A stretch of DNA of 64,000 bases. It comes from Aegilops tauschii subsp. strangulata (lineage: Eukaryota; Streptophyta; Magnoliopsida; Poales; Poaceae). The stretch is from NCBI RefSeq assembly GCF_002575655.3, contig NC_053040.3:357366267-357430266 (forward strand). Reading direction: 5' to 3'. Positions within the stretch are counted from its first letter, which is position 1. Every line of letters starts with the position of its first letter. The translations under genes were made by a program, and so were the position numbers. Shown here piece after piece: positions 55,123 through 64,000 of this stretch. Below the pieces are notes generated by a model that made no database searches, was not told where the DNA came from, and was given only the letters and a program-made list of their open reading frames with translations.

Positions 55123-58100
55123 ATGTCTGCTGCTGAAGCACTAGTTTCTCATCAACTTAACTCATTTGTAGCGTTTCTTGAAGATAAGTTGCACACTTCC
55201 TCAGAAACATCCATTGTTCAAAATCCTCAAGTGAAGAAAATGGATGATGGGAAAAGACTTCAAAAGGGAGGAAAGAGATGAGAATTCAACACTGCTTTTG
55301 AGATTCCTGAGGATATATATGATGGATACTGTACTCCTGATGAAGCAACTCATGGAAAAGAAAACAAGAATCAGCGCAAAGTGCGCATACAGAGGATTGA
55401 GAGGAGATGGGCGAAGGAATGGAGGGAATACCGCTATGTCACTCCAAAGTACATGAAGAAATTCGCTGTACACCCTCCATGTCCAAGACCTCCATTGGCG
55501 CCTGGACAAGAAGCTGATCACTCAAGCATCAGACGTGGTGAGGAATTTCCCAAAGAATGGGCCAAGCGCCAAGCCAAGTTGGCTAAAGTTGCAAAAGAAG
55601 CAGTGAAGAAATTCAATGAAGATTCTGCTACTGAAGCCTCTGCAGCAAGCCTAAGAAGGCTTTGCCGAAGAAAACAGCTGTGAAACCGAGTTCCTCAACA
55701 GCAATGCCCTCAAGGCAAATTCCTCAGGCAAGTACTTCAAGGATAGTGCCAGTTCCATCTGTTGCCTCCAAATCCTCAACTGTTGCTGCAAATTCCTCAA
55801 CACATGTGCATCTTGCAACGTGTCAATGGTCTGCAAGTTTTTCTATTGCTTTAGGAGCATCTGCAAGTTCCCCAGCTCCACCATGGTCCTCAACACGTCC
55901 AACTCTGTTGAAGAAAAAGGACACTGCTGGACGTGGATCGAGGCCAAGTCCTCATAAGGAACAAGTTTCTTTCCATGTTCCGTCTGATGGCGATGAAGCT
56001 GATGATGAAGAACTTGCTGAAATCATCAGGGATAGACAAGAAAGGGCTGCTAGAGCCAAAGGTAGTGTTGTGCCTCTCATGTTGGATCCAAGGAATATCC
56101 TCGACTTCATTGATCTATGGCACAAAGACCCCAACACTCCACTGCCTGATTTGAACCTCACTCTTGGTCAAAGTCACATGTTGAATGCCTTCATAGGCAA
56201 AGAGAAATGGAAGTTTCAGAAGGCCAAGTAGGTCAAGAAAGCTCAGTATAAGAAGGAGAGCTTTCTGAAGAACAATGTTGTGAACATGTCTCCTGAAGAA
56301 CTTGTGAATATGCAAAAGGAGATCAAAGATCTCAGTGATGAATTTGACACTTACCATGCAGATTGGCTAGGTGCCAAAGTCAGGTTAGTCAATCTTGGAA
56401 ATAACCTCAAACCTAAGGTTCCAGTTCCATCGCAACATGAAAGTCCTCAGGCTGAAGCATCTGCTCAGCAAACTGAAGAAAATGCAAGCGCAGTTGATGA
56501 AAATCAGTCTGCTAAAGAAACTGAGAGTACCAGGGCTGCTGAAGATACTCCAGCTCCTGAAGAAATTGCCAGGGCAACCTCCAATGTTGCGCCTGAAGAA
56601 CAACCCAGGCCAGCTGAAGCATTTGCTGCGGCTGAAGAAACTGAGCATGTTGGGGTTGCATCAGTCGTGCCTAAAGACACTGAACCAACTTCATCTGCTC
56701 CTCCTGGAAAGTCATCAAAGATGAAGAATATCAACCTTCTTTCTACATCAGAAGTGAAGTAAACCAAGGCCGAGGAGAAGGCAGCTGTGAAGAAAAGGAA
56801 AGCATCAACGACGGCAGAGTCTGCAGCTCCCAAGAAAGTGAAGACTTTGACAAGTTCCTTCACTAACCCAATTGATGATGTTCCAATTTCTGTTGTGCCA
56901 TCAAAGGAAATTGTCCCATTTGGTGAAGATTGTGTCATTCCAGATGACATTGATGAGGAAAATCCTTCTGCTGCTACTTCAGAGCAGTTGGATGAAGAAA
57001 TTGAAGTGAAAGATATCCCTTCAACACCACTGGTATCATCGCCCATGCCACAGTCCACAGCTGAAGAGGCAGGCGTTGAGGAAATGGAAGAAGATGTGGA
57101 CATTGGTTCTACAACACCTGTGCTGAATGATGACTATTGGGAAATACTTCATCCCAATTCACCATTGACCACACCTCTGCATCAAATTCCTCAGTTCCAT
57201 GTGCAAACTGAAGAAATTCAAAGGATCTGAAGGACGTCAAACATATCTTCTCTCCATTCCTGGAGAAAATCCAGCTACTACAGCTGAAGAAATGGAGAAA
57301 CCAACCACTTCTGAAGAACCTAAAGCTTCAATTCCTCAAGCAACAGCTCCAGAGATTTTGAAGCAAGAGGCTGTGAAACCAACAACTGCAAATCTTCAGC
57401 CCAAGCAGCAAAATCCTCATGCTAAAAGGCCAAAATTCAAGGCTGATGATTTCTTCGCTGAGGACCATTTCTTCACGGATTTCAACCCATATGACTCAGC
57501 AAGACTTCGACGCAAGCGGTTCTGGACTGCAAGTCAGATGAACTTCTATTCTTCACTCCTGTTTGACAAGGACAAGGTATTTGAGCAACGTCAAATTCCT
57601 CATGTTGACATGGAATCCATCCCTTGCTTCCAACTAGTTTTGAATGTTCTTCACGAAACCGGGCTCTTGAATTTCTGCACTGACATCTGCGATTGGAATG
57701 AAGAGCTGATTCTTCAATTCTATGCCACTCTGCATCTCACTGGAAATGTGGCTGATGTGAATTCATGGGTGCTTGATTGGATGACTGAAAATACTCACTA
57801 CAAAGCCCCGGCCTCTGAATTACTTCATGCTGTAACAGCCAGTCCACCTGTTGAAGGCGCAAGGCTCATGTATGAGGAACCTGAGCTTCAAGATCATCTG
57901 ATGCAAGTACTGATGAAGCCTTTGAAGGTTGGCCAAGCTCCAAGAGAACAACCTTCCTAGTGAAGGATTTTCTTTATGTGCCAAGAACAGTCTACCACAT
58001 TCTGACCAAAACCCTCAGTCCGATCAAAGGCCACATCTCTGAAGAAGAGGAAGTTGTTGGCATCATGAAGAATCTGTTGTTAAACATTATACATGGCATT

Positions 58101-58861
58101 CCCATTAACTATCACGATTTCTTCATGAGGACTTTGGCGAATCTTGCACTATCACCACTTGAGTTGAAGCCTTATGCACCATGGATTATGAAATTCATCA
58201 GAACCAGGTCTTCAGTTCACTACAAGGCAGATTGTCAGAATCACCTTAGCTTCTTGCCTCCCATTGAAGTCCTCAAGCGGGATGAAAAAGGCAAAGTTGC
58301 TGTTATTGATGAAGGCACTTGTCCATTGGATGGTCAGTTTCGTAAAGCTGCATCTTATTCCACCAATGATGACTCTGCAACCCAAGACTCTGCCGCAAAA
58401 GCTTCAAAGCCAACTCCTCAAGCCACTGCTCCAAGAGTGATGATTGATTGTGAGCTTCTTCTAAGTCTTCATCAAAAGTTCGATCGCAATCACAAGTGGG
58501 TCAAGCGTCAGTTTGGCTCAATTCTTCATAATATGACAGTCACCCAAAACACTGTGAAGAAGAATCACTACTATGCGCATGAAATCTTCGATCGCACTTG
58601 GGCTATATTGTCTCACCTTTACGGTGATGAAGACCTCAAGTAGATGGGATTTCAACAGGACTTTGACTAGTCTCAGCCTCATTCGAAGAAATTCAAGAAG
58701 TTCAAAGTTCCTCAGCTGGTTACAAGTTCATATTATTCATCGCGTGAGACGGATGAAGCTGAAGATTTGAACGACACTGCGGCAAGCCCTACCTCAACGG
58801 ACGCCCCAACAATGCTGGCGCTCCTCCATCGACATCGTGATGATATTCTTCAGGGGCGTTA
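55123..58861 (+). pseudogene. Accessory gene after pol in the Maximus-like element, function unknown
   Basis: Starts MSAAEALVSHQLNSFVAFLE just after the predicted intron and runs to a stop at 58861, so about 1,240 codons. Breaks: TGA at 55279, a shift near 55645, TAG at 56229, TAA at 56760, a shift near 57225, a shift near 57958, TAG at 58641 and TAG near 58668. Order: basic region (KVRIQRIERRWAKEWREYRY), Ser/Pro/Ala-rich linker, a helical segment (IRDRQERAARAKGS; LGQSHMLNAFIGKEKWKF), a long acidic Glu/Ala/Pro-rich stretch with a nuclear-signal-like KKRKAST..PKKVK (about 56790-56850), then a globular region (KRFWTASQMNFYSSLLFDKD; NELILQFYATLH-like; VPRTVYHILTKTLSP; NIIHGIPINYHDFFMRTLA). No signal peptide or membrane anchor was evident, so an envelope role is not supported. 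The globular part recalls plant transposon-associated domains, by impression only. Confidence 0.65.
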
Positions 58862-59350
58862 GTCCTCATTTTTCGTCCCTTTTGGTCATTCGATGACAAA
58901 GGGGGAGAAATTTGAGTTAGTCTTCAAGCGGGCTGTTTTTTTTGTTCAGTTACAACTCTTGTTCTTCTGAGGTGTTTGCTCTGATGAGTTGTAAACTTAA
59001 GTCCTATGGTCTGATACTTTTGAACTGCTTTCTGCATGCTTATTTCCTCAAGTAACTTAATACACGCATGCTGAATTTTGTTAGACACCATATTTCATCA
59101 TGCATTTCAAATTCTTCATATCATATGTTAAATGTGTGTATGAATTACAAGATATAGAGGAAGATCTCCATGATATTACTCTACAATGTGCATTTGCTAT
59201 CCAAAGCAAATTCCTCGGATATGCACATCTTCAGGGGGAGTTCTTCTATATCTTGCAATCAAATTCCTCAATATCAGTATTTACACTTCATATGTTTATC
59301 CCCGTTGAAAACTTAACCTATTTGTCATTAATCACCAAAAATGGGGATAT
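58862..59350 (+). other. 3' non-coding region and polypurine tract
   Basis: Begins soon after the accessory gene with GACAAAGGGGGAGAAATT (about 58894) and a later TCAGGGGGAGTTC (about 59231), typical of SIRE-lineage 3' regions. It ends AAAAATGGGGATAT directly before the 3' LTR. Confidence 0.65.
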
Positions 59351-60261
59351 TGTAAGTGCATCTAGTGCCCCTTAGTGATTTTGGTGTATTGAAGACTTAT
59401 AGGTTAAGGGACTAATGTGTTTGTGAGTGTACACGGGTTCAATCAGACTATGAGGAGTTTGATATTTATGAAGAAAGTCGACCCCTAAAAATGAATGTCT
59501 TCATTTAAAGACTTTGGTTTTCTTGAAGACTTTGAAAGTGAGGAAATTGGTGTGACCTTGAAGACTTTGATATTGATGCGAAGATTATGAAGCGTGAAGA
59601 CTTTTGTTTTTGTAGTTTCATTTTCTCTTTCCTTGAGTCATAGGAAACATTGTACTGTTAAAGGGGGTCGAGGTAAAATTAAGGAAACACTTTCCAAGTG
59701 ATGCTCATCTCAAAGCCTACACATATACAATCCTTTCAAGTGAAGCCTTTGGAAATCTCATACAGTTCAGTCAATTTCTTAAGTGACAGAGACAAAGATC
59801 TTTGGTCTCTGAGGAATTTGTTCTGACTGAGGAGTTAGGAATTCGCCAGTGCGGATTGCCTACAAGTGAGGAACATGATAGCCCTGAGGAATTTGAGAGC
59901 TCAAATTTCCGACCGTTGTTGTGCTACGCGCTAGCTGTCCGAAAATATCCTATCCACCTAATGGTCATATCATTGAAGCATTTATGTCTTATCATGTCGG
60001 GCTGCTCCTCGGCTATAAATGGCCGCCCCCTACAACCACTAGTTGGTTGGCTGCTCCGAGAGAAACTGACACTTGTCAATGAAAGCATCCCATCCCCCGA
60101 GGACTTTGAGCGAAAATCATCATTGAGGAAAAACCCAAACCCAAACACCTACAACCCAAAGTGATTGAGCATCACTGGAGAGATTGTTCCTATGTGGAAC
60201 TGATGCTTGTTACCTTTGAGGACCGTGCATCCTCCAGACGGTTAGGCGTCATGGTCTAGGG
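59351..60261 (+). repeat. 3' LTR of the Maximus-like element, truncated
   Basis: The first ~911 bp match the 5' LTR. It stops within CATGGTCTAGGG where the Athila-type LTR begins; the 5' LTR at the same point goes on as CATGGTCTAGAGCATCC. Confidence 0.9.
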
Positions 60262-60483
60262 TGATACGTCTCCAACGTATCTACTTTGTCTAACACTTTT
60301 CCTCTTGTTTTGGACTCTAATTTGCATGATTTGAGACTGGCGTTGTTTTCAGCAGAACTACCATGGTGTTATTTTTGTGCAGAAATAAAAGTTCTCGGAA
60401 CGGAACGAAACTTTACAAGGATTTTTTTATGCAATAAAAGAGAATTTCTGGAGCCAAGAGTCACCTGAGGGGGGAACCTGGGT

Positions 60484-60540
60484 GGGCACAACCCACCAGG
60501 GCGCGCCTGCCCCGCAGGCGCGCCCAGGTGGGTTGTCCCC
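60484..60540. repeat. Large GC-rich hairpin in the Athila-type LTR
   Basis: Arm GGGCACAACCCACCAGGGCG+CGCCTGC pairs with GCAGGCGCGCCCAGGTGGGT+TGTCCCC, about 27 bp each with few mismatches and a three-base loop. It lies some 35-90 bp upstream of the LTR TATA box. Confidence 0.9.
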
Positions 60541-60573
60541 ACCTGGTGGCCCCACAGACCCTGAAATCTACGC

Positions 60574-60580
60574 TATAAAA
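60574..60580 (+). promoter_or_regulatory. TATA box of the Athila-type LTR
   Basis: CGCTATAAAATCC at the expected mid-LTR position, downstream of the hairpin. Confidence 0.6.
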
Positions 60581-61666
60581 TCCTATTTTTCCAGAAAAAA
60601 TCAAGGAGAAAGAATTATCGTGATCCACGAGATGGAGCCGCCGTCACGTCCTGTTCTTCATCGGGAGGCCAGATCTGGAGTCCGTTTGGGGCTCCGAAGA
60701 GGGGGATCTTCGTTCTTCATCATCACCAACCCTTCTCCATGGCCAATTCCATGATGCTCTCCACCGGGATTGAGTAATTCCTTCGCAGGCTCGCTGGTCG
60801 GTGAGGAGTTGGATTAGATTCATCATGTAATATAGTTAGTTTTGTTAGGGCCTGATTCCTAGTATCCACTATGTTCTGAGATTGATGTTGCTATGTCTTT
60901 GCCATGTTTAATGCTTATCACTTTAGGCCCGGGTGCCATGAATTCAGATCTTAACCGTCTATGTCATCACAATTATATCCATGTGCTAGATCTGATCTTG
61001 CAAGTTATAGTCACCTAGTACGTGTTTTGATCTGGCAACCCCGGAGTGACAATAGTCGGGACCACTCCCAGTGATGACTGTAGTTTGAGGATTTCATGTA
61101 TTCACCGTGTGTTAATGCTTTGTTCCGGTTCTCTATTAAAAGGAGGCCTTAATATCCCTTAGTTTCCAATTGGACCCCGCTACCACGGGCGGGTAGGACA
61201 AAAGATGTCATGCAAGTTCTTTCCATAAGCACGTATGACAATTTACGGAATACATGCCTACATTATATTTATGAACTGGAGCTAGTGTCGTATCACCTTA
61301 GGTTATGATAGTCACATGATGAATATCATCCAACAAATTACCGATCCAGTGCCTATGAATTTATCTTATATTGATCTTGCTAAGTTACTACTGCTCTCGT
61401 TACTATTGCGCTTGCTACAAAACTCATGCTATCACTGTTACGTTCCTATTGCTATTGTCACTACTATCAAAACTATCATATTACTTTGCTACTGATCACT
61501 TGTTGTAGATAATTAATATCCAGGTGTGGTTGAATTGACAATTCGGCTGCTAATACTTGCAAATATTCTTTGGCTCCCCTTGTGTCGAATCTATAAATTT
61601 GGGTTGAACTCTACCCTCAGAAATTGTTTTGATCCCATATACTTGTGGGTTATCAAGAGCTTTTTC

Positions 61667-61683
61667 TGGCACCGTTGCTGGGG
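61667..61683 (+). promoter_or_regulatory. Primer-binding site, Athila-type
   Basis: TGGCACCGTTGCTGGGG, 11 bases after the LTR end, matches the TGGCGCCGTTGCCGGGG site of this group (usually assigned to an Asp tRNA) with two changes. Confidence 0.75.
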
Positions 61684-61733
61684 AGCATAGCTATATTTGT
61701 TGAGTCACTTGGGATTATTATCAATTTATCACT

Positions 61734-64000
61734 ATGAAGAATCCGAAGGATGCTAAGACTAAGATTTATCCCTCAAAGATGAGGCGAGGTAAGGAACTGC
61801 CATCCAGTTCTGCTTTAGATTCACCTTTTGTTATAAGTAAACTTGCAACACCACCACATGCTATTAATCCTGATATGTCGCAAGTTGTTGTTGATGCTAC
61901 TTGTGCTATGAATGATACTTATGATGATGCTAGTACCTTGCTTGATGATGATGATGTGCCACTAAGTGAATTTCTTGTTGAACAATTGCTAGAGTAAGAC
62001 AACATGATGTTGTTGAATATGATGATGAGCTTGAAACTAAAACTCCTGAAACACCTGCTAGAACTAACCTTCCTAGATATGAATTGCCTAAGGTACCGGA
62101 AGGTTATGTTATGAATGAGGAGACAACTATAGACATTCTTGCTTGTAAGAATAGAGATGATCTAGAGAAATTATTATGCAAGTATAAAGAAAAATCTCTG
62201 AATGCTAGAATGCAATATGATCCGAAGTTTGGTACTTCACCTATCTTTATTGATGATAAGGATTATGAATTCTCTGTCGACCCAGAGTTAATTACTTTGG
62301 TTGAATCTAACCCTTTCCATGGTTATGAAACTGAAACTGTTGTGGCACATCTTACTAAGTTGAATGACATAGCCACCCTTTTTACTCATGATGAGAAGAC
62401 TCGCTATTACTATATCCTCAAATTATTTTCATTCTCATTAAAGGGTGATGCTAAAGCTTGGTACAATACTCTTGCTCCTGGTTGTGTGCGTAGTCCCCAG
62501 GATATAATTTATTACTTTTCTAAAAAAATATTTCCCTACTAATAAGAAACAAGCTGCTTTACAGGAAATTTTTAACTTTATGCAAATTAAAGAAGAGAGT
62601 CTCCCACAAGCTTGGGGGAGGCTTTGCCAATTACTTAATGATTTGCCTGATCATCCTCTTAAGAAAAATGAAATACTTGATATCTTCTATAATGGACTAA
62701 CCGATTCTTCTAGGGATTTCCTAGATAGTTGTGCTGGTTGTGTTTTTAGGGAACGAACAGTTGGGCAAGTTGAAGAATTATTGAATAACATATTGAAAAA
62801 TTATGATGATTGGACTCTTCCTGAACCACTGCCTAAACCCACTTCGAAGAAGAGGGGTATAATATATCTCAGTCCTGAAGATATGCAGGAGGCAAAGAAA
62901 TCCATGAAGGAAAAAGGTATTGAAGCTAAGGATGTCAAAAATTTACCTCCTATTGAAGAAATACATGGGCTTAATACACCACCACTGCCTAAGGTGGTAG
63001 AGGTAAATTCTCCAATGAAGTTCAATGATAATGATAATCCTCATAATATGCATCCTAGCCAATGCCTTCATGAGTTTGAAAACTACACTAGAAAACAAGA
63101 TCACTTCAATGCAAATGTTATGAAACAATTGAAATACAATTCTGATATGATTGCTCGCTTGAGTGACTTGTTATTTAGAATCTCAATTGATGTTAGAGGT
63201 GTGGGAAAGCATGCTTCTATGGTTCAAATTAAGTTAGAACAAGTTGCAAAATCTCAAAAAGAGTTGCTTCATGAAATGAATAATAATATTAATGATCATG
63301 TTGTTAGAGTAATGACTAGAGGAGGTAGAATGATTCAGGAACCACTTTCTCCTGAGGGACACACAAAAATATTTGAACAAGACTCTCAAAGAATTAACAC
63401 CGATGAACGTAGTCCTTCTAAAAGAAAAAGAAGAAGAAAAATGATAGGACTTTGCATGCCTCTAGTGAGCCTGAAGTAGAAAAACCTCCCGATAATGATA
63501 ATGAAATTTCTATCTCTCATGCTGAAACTCAATCTGGTAATGAACATTCACCTTCTGATAATGAAAAAGGAAATGATGAGGTTCATGAAAACACTCAAAC
63601 AAATAGTAAAGAACCAGATAATGATGTTGAGATAGAACCACCAGTTGATCTTGATAACCCACAACCTAAGAATACAAGATATGATAAAAAAGACTTCATT
63701 GCTAGAAAACACGGTAAAGAAAGAGAACCGTGGGTTCAAAAACCTATGCCTTTTCCATCTAAGTCAACTAAAAAGAAAGATGTGAAGAATTGGAACGCTT
63801 TGCTAAAATGCTGAGGCCAGTCGTTTTGCATACTCGCTTGACTGATATCTTAAAAATGCCTCCCTACACAAAATACATGAAAGACATCATCACCAATAAG
63901 AGAAAAATACTGGAAGCTAAAATCTCCACTATGCTTGCGAATTACACTTTTAAAGATAGAGTACCTAAAAAACTTGGAGATACGGGAATACCAACTATAC
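61734..64000 (+). pseudogene. gag (start of gag-pol) of the Athila-type element
   Basis: Starts MKNPKDAKTKIYPSKM. A stop at 61995 and a frame change lead into the frame with VDPELITLVESNPFHGYE and LKGDAKAWYNTLAPG, the retrotransposon gag fold. A shift near 62540 follows, then QAWGRLCQLLNDLPDHPL and VGQVEELLNNILKNYDDW. Another shift near 63460 leads into an Asn/Asp/Glu-rich linker. The last bases in view (from about 63790) read toward the protease domain. Four frames are needed, so this copy is inactive as far as visible. Confidence 0.8.

Larger units (their letters stand above)
47058..60261 (+). mobile_element. Maximus/SIRE-type Copia retrotransposon, 3' LTR truncated
   Basis: 5' LTR 47058-48533, primer site, gag, protease-integrase-RT-RNase H in Copia order, a long accessory gene after pol, a purine-rich tract and a 3' LTR starting at 59351 that is cut at 60261 by an Athila-type element. 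The long post-pol region marks the SIRE/Maximus lineage. 13.2 kb of it is in view. All coding regions carry stops or shifts. Confidence 0.88.
60262..61655 (+). repeat. 5' LTR of the Athila-type element
   Basis: 1,394 bp with TG...CA ends (TGATACGTC ... GGGTTATCA). Contains the 57-bp hairpin at 60484 and a TATA box at 60574. Confidence 0.83.
60262..64000 (+). mobile_element. Athila-type Gypsy retrotransposon (Sabrina-like), partial
   Basis: LTR 60262-61655, primer site at 61667 and gag from 61734, running off the window. The LTR start TGATACGTCTCCAACGTATC and the segment ...GGGTTATCA / TTTCTGGCACCGTTGCTGGG are those of Triticeae Athila-group elements. Inserted into the 3' LTR of the Maximus-like element. 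Confidence 0.85.

Noticed and set aside
55123..58861. Calling the accessory gene an envelope gene
   Set aside because: No signal peptide, transmembrane helix or cleavage-like region can be seen. The label env-like in this lineage rests on position, not on features visible here.

Overview
This is plant nuclear DNA, almost certainly from a Triticeae grass (wheat, Aegilops or a close relative). I infer this from an Angela/BARE-type Copia LTR, a Maximus/SIRE-type Copia element with a post-pol gene, an Athila-type (Sabrina-like) Gypsy element, Stowaway and Tourist MITEs, a Helitron, and a large CACTA transposon, all nested in one another. Only one conventional host gene is clear: an intact seven-exon bHLH transcription factor gene on the minus strand (959-3512) with a Stowaway MITE in one intron. 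The rest of the window is a stack of mobile elements with their own genes, mostly broken.

Layout. 1-4270: bHLH gene and flanks. 4271-23915: minus-strand LINE remnants (LINE-B, then part of LINE-A), split by a plus-strand LINE (LINE-C, 5103-22291, flanked by a 13-bp target duplication with one mismatch). LINE-C is itself split by an Angela-type Copia element (5357-13899, 5-bp duplication CTTCC). LINE-C carries about 2.25 tandem ~1.5-kb units, each with a TATA-like promoter segment plus the front of ORF1, then the ORF1 tail and an ORF2 broken by only three in-frame stops. 23916-45972: a 22,057-bp CACTA element with matched termini and an ATA target duplication, inserted in the zinc-binding region of LINE-A, whose reading frame resumes at 45976. 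The CACTA element holds a minus-strand multi-exon gene built from repeated exon modules, a plus-strand region with a reiterated GTAQ-type exon motif, a 284-codon minus-strand gene with its own TATA box, several MITEs, a Helitron inside a MITE, and dense subterminal tandem repeats. I see no large transposase ORF in it. 46213-47057: two LTR stubs. 47058-60261: a Maximus/SIRE-like Copia element with gag, pol and a long accessory gene that appears to have its own internal promoter and intron. Its 3' LTR is cut by an Athila-type Gypsy element (60262 to beyond the window end).

Inferred order of events: LINE-A and LINE-B are oldest. LINE-C landed in LINE-B and Angela later landed in LINE-C. The CACTA element landed in LINE-A. 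The Maximus-like element landed in an older Copia LTR, and the Athila-type element landed in the Maximus 3' LTR. The most unusual items are the internally promoted, intron-containing accessory gene of the Maximus-like element, the repeated-exon genes inside the CACTA element, and the tandem promoter/ORF1 units of LINE-C. Family names are from recognition of terminal sequences and were not checked against a repeat database.
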